From Rhea pennata (taxonomy: Eukaryota > Chordata > Aves > Rheiformes > Rheidae): DNA of 64,000 nt. This document shows positions 1 through 9,253 of this stretch, piece by piece. Under the pieces are notes generated by a model. It was not told the DNA's origin and did not search any database. It was given only the letters and a program-made list of their open reading frames with translations. The stretch spans positions 2,108,001-2,172,000 of the forward strand of contig NW_026907680.1 of the NCBI RefSeq assembly GCF_028389875.1. The letters run 5' to 3'. The position numbers and the translations under genes were made by a program. The stretch's first letter is position 1. Every line of letters starts with the position of its first letter.

Positions 1-388
1 AATTTCCTAAGAGGATGGAAAGCTGGAGGAAAGGGGCCTTGTCTGATGTGCCTGCACAGGAGCCTGCTCAGGAGCTGTCAGACAGGCTGCAGTGTTGACC
101 TGGAGGGTTTGCTTTGGAAAGCTGAGAAGGAGCTCTCTCCCCAGGGGTAGAGGGAAGGCCTGGAGCAGTGTGAGGAGGAAGCTGGTGGCCCTGCAGGCAG
201 GCATGCTGGGTCCCTGCGCTTCCTGAGGGAGTCCTGCAGGAGATGAGACCTGTCCTGCATATTCCCCCTTTGGGAAAGGCTGCTCTTCCTAGCAGCTGGG
301 CCATGTGTCTGTGCGCCCAGAATTCACAGAAGCAGCAAAGGACACGCGGGGCCCTTCCTTGCGAGTGGTGTCTTTTTCTGGTTTACAG

Positions 389-486
389 GTATGTGCTTGA
401 GAGTGCCCCTCGAAGACCATCTGTGGGAGCTGTGAAGCCCACGTGGGAAGAGGAGAAGGGACTAGATGTTGCCAGCAGCAAGGAAG
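389..486 (+). CDS. Exon of unrecognised multi-exon gene (block X)
   Basis: A 98-base open exon bounded by a good acceptor (tttacag) and donor (gtaatg). It reads in one frame from YVLESAPRRPSV to SSKE and ends with one base of the next codon. That phase matches the exon at 770-875, so the two join without a break. The product is hydrophilic and Glu/Lys-rich, and I recognise no family. The gene runs in the same direction as the cassette array that follows, and probably begins left of this window. No inverted copy of this exon is visible at 36-42 kb, where homology ends near 42.05 kb. Confidence 0.5.
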
Positions 487-769
487 GTAATGGAGTGGCT
501 GATGCCTGGCTGGGCTTTGCACCTTCTCTTTTGTTGGTCCTTGGCAGGGCATTGGAGCCAAGGCTGCAGCACCGTGGCTCGCCTAGCATGAGGCACTAGA
601 GGCAAGGCAGCTCAGCCCTGATGGGGAGTCGACAATCTGCTCACTTGTGCCAAGACTTCCTTCCACCTTCAAAGCAATTCGTTCTGCCCTTGCCTTCTGT
701 GTTTCTCCTACACATTCCCAAAGCACAGCCTTTGGCTTGACTGTGTGTTTTCTTCCCTTCTGATTGCAG

Positions 770-875
770 AGCATGTATCTGGCCAGCGCCTCCTCCAGCG
801 AGAGAGGCAGCCTGAATCCAAAGTGGTGGCTACCAATGTGGAGGAAGGCACGGTGGAGGAAGAGCCTCAAGGCAG
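770..875 (+). CDS. Second exon of the same unrecognised gene
   Basis: A 106-base exon between a pyrimidine-rich acceptor (ttctgattgcag) and a gtgaga donor. It takes up the single base left by the exon at 389-486, stays open, and leaves two bases at its end. The peptide (EHVSGQRLLQRERQ, then Glu-rich EEGTVEEEPQG) is charged and probably disordered. The agreement of splice sites and phase over two exons is the main reason to treat this as real coding sequence. Function unknown. Confidence 0.5.
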
Positions 876-1865
876 GTGAGACACTTGGGAATTTCCGGGA
901 ATGGCGGAGGGTGACCCTGTAGCCCTGTGTGTCTTGGAGGGTGATGTTTCCCTTGGACACAAGGTCCTGAGGAGCTCTGAATGCCTTTTAAGCTCTGCCA
1001 CGAGGACTAGGCCTCCGTTGCTGGTTGGGCAAACAAGAGCAAGTGCCTGGCAGAGCCTGCTCTTGGCTTTCTGCCCCCGCTGCCTCTGCTTCCAGCTTCC
1101 AGACCTTTGGGCAACTCAATGTAATTGGTCCTTCGGGAAGAGGAGGGCCTTTTCCCCTAGCCCATAGATGAAAGTAAGGAGAATGCTGCTCATCTGTGGA
1201 GAGCAGGGCTGGGTGTCTCAGGGCAATTTTGGAGGCTGAGGAAGAGTCTGCATGCCCTTGTCAGGCCTTGTGAGGAGCTAAGTGGAAAAGCTCAACTGGT
1301 GTGAGGTGCAAGAGGGGTGTGCAGGGAATGCTGCTGGAGGGGAGGATGCCTTGGGTGAATATCTCCCCAAAGCTGTGGTGTTTCCCCTTGGGCAATGCCC
1401 TTCCTTTGACTGCCAGCAGCAAGGAGGAAGGAGGGTCATTTCCAGGCAGCAGTCAGGGGTGGCGAGCAGCAGGCTTGAGAGGGTGTGGCCATGGCTCAGG
1501 CAGCCCTTAGAGGCAAGGACGAGTTGTTCGGGCACTTTGAAGAGGATGGGAAGGAGGGACATGAGTGCCTGAAGACGGAAGGACTGCAAGGGACAGAGCA
1601 GTTATTCCCGGTTCCCTTTCTGAAGCTTCCAAGAAAGCTTGTCCTTGGGGGCCACACCGCAGTGGCTACTGGAGTGCTCAGGACAGTGGGTAATGGTGTG
1701 TGCTGGAGCCTGTCCTTGGAGCTGACGCTGCTGCTCTCCTTGGTGCCTGGAGAAAAAGTCCTACTGTGGGCACCCAGAGCTTTCCCTCGGGCACGCTGTG
1801 TAGCCCTGGGTGTTTGGGTGGTGGAGAGTCTCCGTGTCACACTTCCCCACGGTGTGTATTTGCAG

Positions 1866-1986
1866 CATGCTGCCAGCAATTCAGCCTAGCTCTGCAAAGG
1901 AGGATTTAGTGGGCTGGAGGAAGCAGCTGCCAGAGGCCAGAGCGGGAGCTGGCGGGCCTGAGATTGGCTATCAGAAGTCAAGAGAG
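1866..1986 (+). CDS. Cassette exon g, unit A
   Basis: A 121-base exon (tatttgcag acceptor, gtaggt donor) reading one base plus 40 codons, from MLPAIQPSS to YQKSRE. The same exon has the form 1 + 3n in units B, C and D (124, 127, 124 bases) and in inverted copies at 40574-40694 and 38910-39033, always open. A related copy at 55560-55682 has lost four bases and so its frame. Conservation of phase, with in-frame length changes, argues for past or present coding use. The product is Lys/Arg/Pro-rich and unrecognised. Confidence 0.5.
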
Positions 1987-2127
1987 GTAGGTGCTCCTGA
2001 TGGAGGTCCTTCAATTGGCAGCTTGCTTTCTGCCAAAGCATCGTGGTGTGGGTGCTGGCTGGACAAGAGCCCTTCCCATGGGTTCCGCTGGGCCCTGCCT
2101 GACTGTCCCCGGGGTTTGCTGTCAAAG

Positions 2128-2347
2128 GCGCTGCTTGTGCTCTACTTCTGCAATGCATCTCTCATGATTCCTTGACTCTCCATTAACCTCTCCCAGCAGA
2201 GCCTCTGGGGCCCTCGCTCTAGTGGCCGTGGAACTGCTAGGCCTTTCTGCTATAGCAGATGGAGAGATTCTGTTCAGCGGTGTGATTATTCAGATGCTTG
2301 GTTCAAACAGGAAAGGGATGTTCAGCCTTGCTGGGCTTCCCTTCAGG
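2128..2347 (+). pseudogene. Cassette exon h, unit A (stop codon)
   Basis: This matches the long cassette exon of units B and D but contains an in-frame TAA about 20 codons in (near 2185). The downstream part still reads like its relatives (LFSGVIIQMLGSN, GMFSLAGLPFR). A gtaaaa donor follows the final AGG. The unit-A copy therefore cannot be read through and is probably decayed or skipped. Confidence 0.45.
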
Positions 2348-2781
2348 GTAAAAGAGCACTGACAGGGAAGGGTCAGAGCAGAGGCTGAGAAAGAACCTTC
2401 CCTTCTGGGAAAACAGAGCTGCCGTAACCCCCACTGCCCTCTCTCATCCTCCCTAGCAGGACTGCCCTGCACATTGCCCTAGAGTTTAGTGAGCTGCCTT
2501 CCCCTGCACTTGCCTGCCTTGACTTCCCAATGCTCTGCTGGATTAGCCTCTTTGTGCTTGCCCTGGACATAATCCTGCCAGAGCTTTTAGACTTTTGCCT
2601 ATATTCTCCTACAGCTGCTCTTGTGTAGAATGGAGGGGCTGCTGTGAGCCACAATGATGGGTATTTCAGAGTTTCTGAGAGGCAGCTTCTTCTTTTCTGA
2701 GTAGTGGAAACTTTGGCTGCCTTTGTCAGCAGCAAGATTCTTTCCTTGGCAGCATCTCACCGGTGTTTCTCACCTTTGCAG

Positions 2782-2867
2782 ATGCTGGAGATGAGGGACT
2801 CAGTCCTCGAAGCCAGCCAGAGGAGTGAGACTGAGGCCCCTTGTGCTCTTCCAAGTATTTTTCCAAC
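2782..2867 (+). CDS. Cassette exon i, unit A
   Basis: An 86-base exon that starts with ATG directly after a tttgcag acceptor and ends at CCAAC before gtgagt. It gives 28 codons plus two bases (MLEMRDSVLEASQRS, ending PSIFP). Exactly 86 bases is kept in four copies (units A, B, C and 54095-54180), all open. The two leftover bases are completed by the single base that begins the next cassette's first exon, so consecutive cassettes can be spliced in frame. Confidence 0.5.
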
Positions 2868-3151
2868 GTGAGTACTTTGCCTTGCTTCTTTTCCCCTGAC
2901 TGACGAAGGCAGCAGCCTCTCAGCACAGGTTTGATAGGGCTGCAGTGCCAGGGCTGGGGGAGGCTGTTCTGAAAGTGCTTTGGGAGCAAGACGTCCCAGC
3001 GGCTGCATCCCAGTGGCCTGCACGCATGCTCTGCCATCATACAGGGTCTGTTGGAGGCCCTAAGCCAAGATTTATGCTGTCTCCCACCACGCAAGAGCTT
3101 TATTCTGGACTGCCTTGATGCCTTTCTCTGTCTTTGTCACTGGGTGCCCAG

Positions 3152-3230
3152 CAGCAATCCATTGCCCATCCCGGAACACAGAGTCCTTGGGGCCACGGGG
3201 CAGTGACTAATGTAGTCGGCAGCACAGCGC
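3152..3230 (+). pseudogene. Cassette first exon, unit B (stop codon)
   Basis: This corresponds to the exons at 4763-4827 and 6420-6497 (peptide start near LLPIPEHRV). In unit B the frame is interrupted by TGA after the LGATGQ stretch. The acceptor (cccagcag) and the gtaatg donor are kept. Confidence 0.45.
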
Positions 3231-3365
3231 GTAATGCTGTGCCTGGGAGCCTGTCCTGGCAGATGACCCTGCTGCTCGCCTCCCTGCATGGAGAGAAAAT
3301 TTCACTGTGGTTGTGTCCAGAGCTCTCCTTCAGGCATGACGTGCAGCCCTGGGTGTTTTGTTAGG

Positions 3366-3480
3366 GGGTGATCCCCGTTCCTGTGGATGTGACCCCAGTC
3401 AGTGGGACCCACGTGCTTCTGCTACAGAACTGCCTTCTGCGGTAGAAGCAGGTGCCCAACTTGTCCGGCTGAAATGGAGA
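3366..3480 (+). pseudogene. Cassette exon f, unit B (stop codon)
   Basis: The frame reads VIPVPVDVTPVSGTHVLLLQ, then NCLLR followed by TAG. It aligns with the open 84-base version in unit D (6633-6716). The acceptor region has changed to a TAG just before the block. The unit-B copy is therefore inactivated. Confidence 0.4.
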
Positions 3481-3529
3481 CCCTACTCCCCCTGTGCTCA
3501 TGCCACCTCCCCGCGGTGTGTATTTGCAG

Positions 3530-3653
3530 TCCACCCCTAGGCACCCCAGAGTGCTCTGCCCAGAAGGCATTGCCAGGCGGGAGGAAGCCATCATCAGAAG
3601 GTGGAGCACCTACTGAGTGGCCTGGGAATGAAGTGGACGAGAATGCCAGAGCG
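3530..3653 (+). CDS. Cassette exon g, unit B
   Basis: A 124-base exon, tatttgcag acceptor and gtaagt donor, one base plus 41 codons. It reads PPLGTPECSAQKALPGG and ends NEVDENARA. The motif P-x-x-x-x-P/L-E-C-(S/F)-A-(Q/K) is shared with units C and D. Unrecognised function. Its neighbours in unit B (exons at 3152 and 3366) are broken, so this unit may be relic sequence. Confidence 0.45.
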
Positions 3654-3790
3654 GTAAGTGTCACTGCTGGGGGCCCTTCTTTTCCATCTTGCTTCCTGCA
3701 AACTCCTTGTGCTATGGGCGCTGGCTTGCAAGAGCCCTTCCCATGGGTTCACTGAGCCCTGCCCAACATCGCCCAGTCCTGCCTTCAAAG

Positions 3791-4008
3791 GCGCCGGTGG
3801 TGAATGTAGTTGTGGAATGCACACGCTGTTGCACCTTGCTCTCTGTGAACACACTAGCAGAGCCTCTGGGGCCCTCCTGCTGGTGGCACTGGAAGTGCTG
3901 GGCCTTTCTGTGATAGAAAGTGAAGAGCTTCTGCTCAGCTCTGTGATAATTCAGATGCTTCTTTCAAGCAGGAAAGGGATGTTCAACCTTTCTGGGCTTC
4001 CCTTCAGG
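3791..4008 (+). CDS. Cassette exon h, unit B
   Basis: An open segment from a cttcaaag acceptor to the conserved GLPFR end. It carries HEHTSR/CEHTSRASGALLLVAL, a hydrophobic run of about 20 residues that could span a membrane or form a buried helix, then SVIIQMLLSSRKGMF. Equivalent open copies are at 7041-7258, 55810-56026 and, inverted, at about 38767-38560. Copies at 2128, 5386, 53440 and ~40450 are broken. The frame stays open to TGA just after GLPFREKGC, so it might instead be a last exon. Function unknown. Confidence 0.45.
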
Positions 4009-4385
4009 GAAAAAGGGTGCTGACAGGAAGGCTTCCGGGAAGGCTCAGAGCAGAGGCTGGGGAAGAACCTTCCCTTCTGGAGAAGCTTCTGAGCTGGCTT
4101 CCCCTGCGCTTGCCTCCCTTGATGTCTCCGTTCTGTCCTGGATCAGCCTTTTGGCTCTTCCCTGGACAAAAGCCTGCCAGATCATTTAGCTCTTTGCCCA
4201 TATTCCCCTGCAGCTGCTCTTTTGTGGAATGGAGGGGCTGCTGTGAGCAAGAGCAAAGGGTCAACGGCTGTTTCTGCAATTCTGAGAGGCAGCTTCTTCT
4301 CTGAAGCATGGAAACATGGGCTGCCCTTGCCAGCAGCAAGAGCCTTTCCTTGGAAGCATCTCACCTCTCTTTCTCACCTTTGCAG

Positions 4386-4471
4386 ATGAAAATACACAGG
4401 GATTCAATCCTGACAGCCACTAAAGCAGCTCCGATTGTGTCCCCTGCACCTCTTCCAAACATGTTCCTAAG
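4386..4471 (+). CDS. Cassette exon i, unit B
   Basis: An 86-base exon, ATG directly after tttgcag, donor gtgagt. It reads MKIHRDSILTATKAA and ends PNMFLR. It is nearly the same as the copy at 54095-54180 (MKIRRDSILTATKAA), which shows these two cassettes are close relatives. Confidence 0.5.
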
Positions 4472-4762
4472 GTGAGTACTTTCCCTTCCTTCTTTCCCCT
4501 CTCCCTGACAAAGGCAGCAGCCTCTCCGCACAGGTTTGTTAGGGCTGCATTGCCAGGGCTGGGGCAGGCTGCTCTGAAAGTGCTTTGGGAGCAAAAATTC
4601 CAAGCGGCTGGGTCCCAGTGACCTGCATGCATGCTCTGCTTACATCTGGGCTCTGTGGGTGGGGAGAGGGTTCTGCAGAGCTCTGTGCTGCCTCCCACTA
4701 TGCAGGAGCTTAATGCTTGACTGTCTTGATGCCTTTGTCCTTCTTCAACACTGGGTGCCCAG

Positions 4763-4827
4763 CAACAACCTATTGCCCATCCCTGAACACAGAGTGTTCA
4801 GGTCTTATGTAGCTGACAGGACAGCAG
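4763..4827 (+). CDS. Cassette first exon, unit C
   Basis: A short exon after gcccag with a gtaatg donor. It reads NNLLPIPEHRVF and ends RTA, open throughout. It begins with the single base needed to complete the codon left by the 86-base exon upstream. The end phase differs from unit D by a small length change. Confidence 0.4.
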
Positions 4828-5113
4828 GTAATGCTGTGCCTTGGAGCCTGTCCTGGCAGATGACCCTGCTGCTCTCCTCACTGCCTGGAGAGAGTCTCCC
4901 TTGGGCTCCTGGAGCTCTCCTTCAGGCATGACGTGCAGCCCCAGGTGTTTTGGTGGGAGGTGGTGCTCTGATGTGGCCGCAGTCAGTGGGAGCCCTGTGC
5001 TTCTGCTGCAGAATTGCCTTCTGCTGCAGGAGCAGGTGTGAAGCTGGTGAGGGCCAGGTGGGGACCCTACTCCCCCTGTGCTCATATCACCTCTCCGCGG
5101 TGTGTATTTGCAG

Positions 5114-5240
5114 GCCAGTGCCAGTCACCTTAGAGTGCTTTGCACAGAGTGCAGCAGCAGCGGGCAGGAAGAAGGAACGGAGAGAAGCCCAAGCACTAGC
5201 TGCATGTCCTCTGAGCGAGGGCCGTCAGAGGTCTGGCGTG
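5114..5240 (+). CDS. Cassette exon g, unit C
   Basis: A 127-base exon (one base + 42 codons), tatttgcag acceptor, gtaagt donor. It reads PVPVTLECFAQSAAAAGRKK and ends RQRSGV. It is one codon longer than units B and D because of an extra Ala in the Ala run, an in-frame change. The paralog at 55560-55682 has lost four bases here and shifts frame. Confidence 0.45.
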
Positions 5241-5385
5241 GTAAGTGCTCCTCATTGAGTCAGGCCCTTCATGTGCCAGCCTGCTTTTTGCCCAGGCCTT
5301 GTGCTATGGGCGCTGGCTGTACAAGAGCCCTTCCCATGGGCTCTGCTGAACCTTGCAAGACTTGGCCCGGGGCTTGCCTTCACAG

Positions 5386-5598
5386 GCACCGCTTGTGCTC
5401 CAGGTTTGCAATATAGCTCTTGCTGCTGCGCCCTCCTTGAACACACCAGCAGAGGCACCGGGGTCCCGTTTTTGATTGCCTCTGAACTGCAGAGCCTTTC
5501 TGCGATAGAAAATTCAGTTTCTGCTCAGTTGAGTGATTATTGAGATGCTGGGTGCAAATGAGAACGGGATGTTCAGTGTGACTGGTCTTTCCTTCAGG
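5386..5598 (+). pseudogene. Cassette exon h, unit C (frameshift)
   Basis: This starts after a cttcacag acceptor and is open for about 50 codons (QYSSCCCALLEHTSR). A small deletion near 5512 then shifts the frame to a TGA near 5541. The downstream half still aligns, in another frame, with GMFSVTGLSFR. Confidence 0.45.
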
Positions 5599-6052
5599 GC
5601 AGCAGGGTGTTTGCAGGAAGGCGCATGGGAAGGGTCAGAGCAGAGCCTGAGAAATAATTTTCCCTTCTGCGAAAAGAGACCTGCTGTAACCCCCACTGCC
5701 CCCTCCTGTCCTCCCTAGCAGGACTGCCCTGCACATTGCCCTTAATCTTAGTCAGCGGCCCTCCCCTGCGCTGCCCTCCCTCAGTCTCTCCCTTAGGCAA
5801 GAACTGCTTTCCTGGATCAGCCTCTTGGCTCTTGCCCTTGACAAAAGCCTGCCAGAGCTTTTCCCCATTTGCCTGTATGTCCAGGGAGCAGCTATTGTGT
5901 AGAATGGAGGGGTTGCAGTGAGCAAGAGAGAAGGTTGTTTCTGCTGTTCTGAGAAGCAGCTTCTTCTCTGAACAGTGCAAACATTGGCTGCCCTTGTGAG
6001 CAGCAAGATCCTCTTCTTGGCAGCATCTCACCTGTGTTTCTCCCCTGTGCAG

Positions 6053-6138
6053 ATGCTGGAGATGAGAGACTCGATCCTTGCAGCCACCAAAGCCCTCGAT
6101 GTCCAGGCCCGTACTCCCCGCCACCATATGTTTCCAAC
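6053..6138 (+). CDS. Cassette exon i, unit C
   Basis: The third 86-base copy, ATG after ctgtgcag, donor gtgagt. It reads MLEMRDSILAATKAL and ends HHMFP, then two bases. It sits upstream of the unit-D first exon (6420-6497), and the joined frame continues into NLLPIPEHRV. Confidence 0.45.
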
Positions 6139-6419
6139 GTGAGTATATTTGTTGGCTCCCTAGCCTCCAGTTTAGCAAGGGAGCATCTTCTCAGCACGGG
6201 TTTGTTAGGGCTGCAGTGCCAGGGCTGGTGGAGGCACTCTGAAAGTGCTTTGGGAGCAAGACTTCCCAGCGACAGCGTCCCTGTGACCTACGGGCATGCT
6301 CTGCCTTCATGTGGGCTTTGTGGGGGGCTTTGGCCAACTCTGTGCTGGTTCCCACCACACAAGGGCTTTATTCTGGGCTGCCTTCATGCCTTTCTCCTTC
6401 TCTGTTGCTGGGTGCCCAG

Positions 6420-6497
6420 CAGCAATCTATTGCCCATCCCTGAACACCGAGTCCTTGGGGCCACGGAGCAGTGGCTAATGCAGTTGACAGGACACAG
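6420..6497 (+). CDS. Cassette first exon, unit D
   Basis: A 78-base exon (one base + 25 codons + two bases) after a doubled acceptor cagcag, so splicing could start at 6420 or 6423 with one codon difference. It reads SNLLPIPEHRVLGATEQW and ends QLTGH, followed by a gtaatg donor. Open, unlike unit B. Confidence 0.45.
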
Positions 6498-6632
6498 GTA
6501 ATGGTGTGAGTTGGAGGCTGTCCTTGTAGGGGACCCTGCTGCTCTCCTTGCTGCCTGGAGAGAAAGTCTTGCTGTGGGCACCCGGAGCTCTCCAGCGGGC
6601 ACGTTGTGCAGCTGTGGGTGTTTTGGCGGGAG

Positions 6633-6716
6633 GTGATTTCCGTGTCTGTGGATGTGATCCCCATCAGTGGAACCCCCGTGCTGCTGCTGCAGAACTGCCT
6701 TCTGCTGCAGAGGCAG
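6633..6716 (+). CDS. Cassette exon f, unit D
   Basis: An open block of 28 codons (VISVSVDVIPISGTPVLLLQ then NCLLLQRQ) before a gtgccc donor. The open frame extends upstream to about 6606, so the acceptor could be the cag before 6612. The alternating hydrophobic pattern looks like beta strands. Unit B has a stop, unit C a short deletion, and unit A lacks the block. The phase does not join cleanly to the exon at 6801, so an exon boundary is misjudged or the unit is decayed. Confidence 0.35.
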
Positions 6717-6800
6717 GTGCCCCCCCTTGGGAGCGCTGCGTGGAGTCCAAACTCCCCAGCTTCCCCGGGCTCATGCCACCTCCCTGGTGCCTATTCGCAG

Positions 6801-6924
6801 GATGTTTTCCACCACCCCAGAGTGTTTTGCCAAACGGCCGGCACCAGGCGCCTGGGAACAACCGCCACGTGCTAGAGTGCGAGCTGTGTGGGCTGTGAAT
6901 GAAAGCGCTCCGAAGGCAAGACAG
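6801..6924 (+). CDS. Cassette exon g, unit D
   Basis: A 124-base exon (one base + 41 codons), attcgcag acceptor, gtaggt donor. It reads MFSTTPECFAKRPAPGAW and ends ESAPKARQ. Same phase as units A-C. Arg/Pro-rich, function unknown. Confidence 0.45.
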
Positions 6925-7040
6925 GTAGGTGCTCCTCCCTGAGCTCCTTTGTCTGCAGAAGCATTCTTCTCTGGGACAAGAGCCCTTCCCATGGGCTCTG
7001 CTGAGCCCTGGCTGACTTGGCCCAGGGCTTGCCTTCAAAG

Positions 7041-7258
7041 GCACTGCTTGGGCTCTAGTTTTGCAATATAGCTCTTGCTGCTGCTCCCTCCTTGAACACT
7101 CCAGCAGAGCCCCTGGGGCCCTCTCTTTTTTTCTGGCCATGGTAGTGCTGGGGTTTTCAGTGAGAGACCATGGAGAGTTTCTGCTCAGCTGTGTGATTAT
7201 TGAGATGCTTGGTGTGGATGAGAAGGGGATGTTCAGCGTGGCTGGTCTTCCCTTCAGG
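7041..7258 (+). CDS. Cassette exon h, unit D
   Basis: An open copy of the long cassette exon after cttcaaag. It holds LEHSSRAPGALSFFLAM, a hydrophobic stretch, then GEFLLSCVIIEMLGVDE and GMFSVAGLPFR. The frame remains open for another ~150 bases, so the true 3' boundary is uncertain. This is the last cassette before the gene's two 3' exons. Confidence 0.45.
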
Positions 7259-7437
7259 GCAATAGGGTGCTGGCAGGAAGGCTCAGGAGAAAGGTCACAA
7301 AGCCTGGGACATGTTGCAGTGCCCCTTGCTCTTCTGCCGCTGGGGCTGCGGAGCCCCTGCCTGCAGCAGCCATTGTCTGGTGGGGTGCCCCAGGCCAGGT
7401 CAGAGCCAGGGGCCTGATGATTGCCAAGGTCCTGCAG

Positions 7438-7692
7438 TCCCCGGATGCTGGTGAGAAGCATGTGGAGAGCAGCGGAGTGGACTTGGAAGTGGGGCACATT
7501 GCACAGTGTGGAGTTGTCTTGCAGGTGCAGGAGGGTGCTGAGAATCTGGTTGAAGAAAAGCCCAGTATTCAGAAGATTGTCCGATACCAGCTGGGAGAAG
7601 ACAAGCAAGTGACCCTGAAGGTCTACTTCTCCTGCCTAGAGGAAGAGGAGGAAGGGCTGGACAGTCAAGAGGGGCCTTGCAAGACAGGGCAG
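7438..7692 (+). CDS. Penultimate exon of block X gene, left copy
   Basis: Exactly 255 bases (85 codons) from a ggtcctgcag acceptor to a gtatgt donor, in phase 0 at both ends. The inverted copy at 37968-38222 has the same length, sites and phase. The peptide starts SPDAGEKHVESSGVDLEVG, has an acidic run (LEEEEEGLD) and ends CKTGQ. Phase 0 also fits the Ser/Gly-rich exon at 8399, so the two join as KTGQ-GEEEP. The open frame extends upstream to 7267, so the acceptor could lie further left. No recognised domain. Confidence 0.6.
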
Positions 7693-8398
7693 GTATGTGG
7701 CAGCTCCAGGAGAAGCCTGGCAGAACTGAGGGGCAGTGAGGTAGCAAGGGGTGCCACTTGTAATCCCGGAGCCACTGTGCTGCCTAGAGCGTGCTGTGAC
7801 TTTTCCTGACATGAGATTTACGTGGCTTAAAGCTTGTCACTAAGTCCCTCCCTGCAGCCCCCAGCAAATGCCCAGCACTGCTGTGGAGCTGAAGGGCTGT
7901 GGCTGCAAATGGGAGCGGGGTTGAGGGAGTAGAGGAGGAGATAAGCAGAAGGGCTCTGAGGCCGAGTGAGAGAGACAAGGTGTCAGTGCGGCTGCAGCCC
8001 CATTGCCCCATGAGCAAGCCACAGGGCTGGCCTGGGCTCAGCCTTGCCTTCCAGCCAAGGGGCAGCTGTTGAGTGCTGAGAATGGCCTCCAACAGTGGCA
8101 CCTGCAAGATCTGAGCAGCTGAGCGCAAAGGGATGCTTCCAGCGTTGGTGTGCCCCTTTGCAAAGCTCTCCCTGACTGCTGAAGCCAAGACGACACAGGT
8201 ACCCGCCAGTCCTGGCACCAGCAGCCTCAGCCACAGGCTGATGAGCTGTGTCCAAACAAGCTCCCATGTCTCATGACGGTGAGGCTGGCAACACCCTCAG
8301 AAGCTCCCGCAAACATCCCCGGCCCTCACGAGTCTGCAGTCTTACTGGGCTTTCTGGCAGGGCAGAACACAGCCTGTTCTTTCTGCCTCCTTGTGCAG

Positions 8399-9253
8399 GG
8401 GGAAGAAGAGCCGTGTGCGGAGACACAGGCAGGCAGAAAAAAGAGCAGCAGCAGTGGCAAAGAGCCCAGCAGAGCCAGTTTTAGCAGAAGACGCAGCAGC
8501 AGTGGCAGGGGCAGTATCAGCGGCAGTGTCAGCGGGAGACCCAGAGGCAGCGGCAGTGGAAGCCCCACTGCAAAAGAGAACGGCAGCCCCAGTGTCAGTA
8601 GCAGGCAGCGTGGCAGTGGCAGTGGGAGCCCCGGTGGCAGACAGAGCGGCAGCCCCAGTGTCAGCGGCAGGGGCAGTGGAAGCCCCAGTGTCAGACCAAG
8701 CGGCAGCCCCAGTGCCAGTGCCGGACAGAGTGGCAGTGGCACTGGAAGCCCCACTGTCAGAGACAGCGGCAGCCCCAGTGTCAATGGCAGTGGCACTGGA
8801 AGCCCCACTGTCAGACCAAGTGGCAGCGGCAGTGGCAGTGCCGGACACATCGGCAGCGGAACTGGAAGCCCCAGTGGCAGACGCAGCAGCAGATCCACTG
8901 GCGGTGGCAGCGTCACTGGGAGCCCCAGTGGCGGGCACAGCGGCAGCCCAAGTGCCAGCGGCAAACACAGCGGCAGTGACAGTGGGAGCTGCAATGTTGG
9001 ACACAGCGAGAAACCCGCTCGTAGCAGCAGTGGCAGTGGAAGCTCCAATACTGGACACAACGGCAGCCCCACTGGCAGTGGCAGTGGCACACGAAGACCC
9101 AGTGTCAGACAGAGCATCAACGGCAGTGGGAGCCCCAGGGGCAGCGGCAGTGGCCACAGCAGCAGCCACAACGGCGGCAGCGGTGGCAGCAGCAGCAGCA
9201 GCACTGCTTGTGAGCCACGCGAGCACCCAGGAAGTTCTCTGCAGCTGAATTAA
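8399..9253 (+). CDS. Ser/Gly/Pro-rich last exon, left copy
   Basis: An open exon after a tgtgcag acceptor, from GEEEPCAETQAGRKKSSSSG to a TAA at 9251-9253, last residues EPREHPGSSLQLN. The body is about 250 residues of degenerate repeats such as GSGSGSP, GSPSVSGR and SGSPTVRP. It is almost certainly disordered, with Arg/Lys sprinkled in like SR-type proteins. Because the DNA is a repeat of ggcagtggcagc-like units, several other frames on both strands are open too. I choose this frame because of the upstream phase, the acceptor, and the conserved C-terminus in the copy at 56202-56822. Confidence 0.55.
   Translation, partial: GEEEPCAETQAGRKKSSSSGKEPSRASFSRRRSSSGRGSISGSVSGRPRGSGSGSPTAKENGSPSVSSRQRGSGSGSPGGRQSGSPSVSGRGSGSPSVRPSGSPSASAGQSGSGTGSPTVRDSGSPSVNGSGTGSPTVRPSGSGSGSAGHIGSGTGSPSGRRSSRSTGGGSVTGSPSGGHSGSPSASGKHSGSDSGSCNVGHSEKPARSSSGSGSSNTGHNGSPTGSGSGTRRPSVRQSINGSGSPRGSGSGHSSSHNGGSGGSSSSSTACEPREHPGSSLQLN

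Larger units (their letters stand above)
1560..7260 (+). repeat. Four tandem ~1.6 kb exon cassettes (units A-D)
   Basis: Landmarks recur at about 1.6 kb intervals. An exon that starts just after a gcccagca acceptor lies at about 3152, 4763 and 6420, with a degenerate form near 1590. Each unit then carries, in order, a short hydrophobic-leader segment, an exon of about 124 bases after ggtgtgtatttgcag, a long open segment ending near GMFSxxGLPFR, and (A-C) an 86-base exon starting ATG after ctttgcag or ctgtgcag. Related units lie inverted at 38.4-41.1 kb and direct at 52.8-56.1 kb. This is a tandemly amplified intragenic segment, not a satellite. Confidence 0.75.

Noticed and set aside
1560..7260. 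Naming the cassette gene HYDIN-like or maestro-heat-repeat-like
   Set aside because: Both are often multi-copy in bird annotations, but I could not match any motif well enough to claim either.
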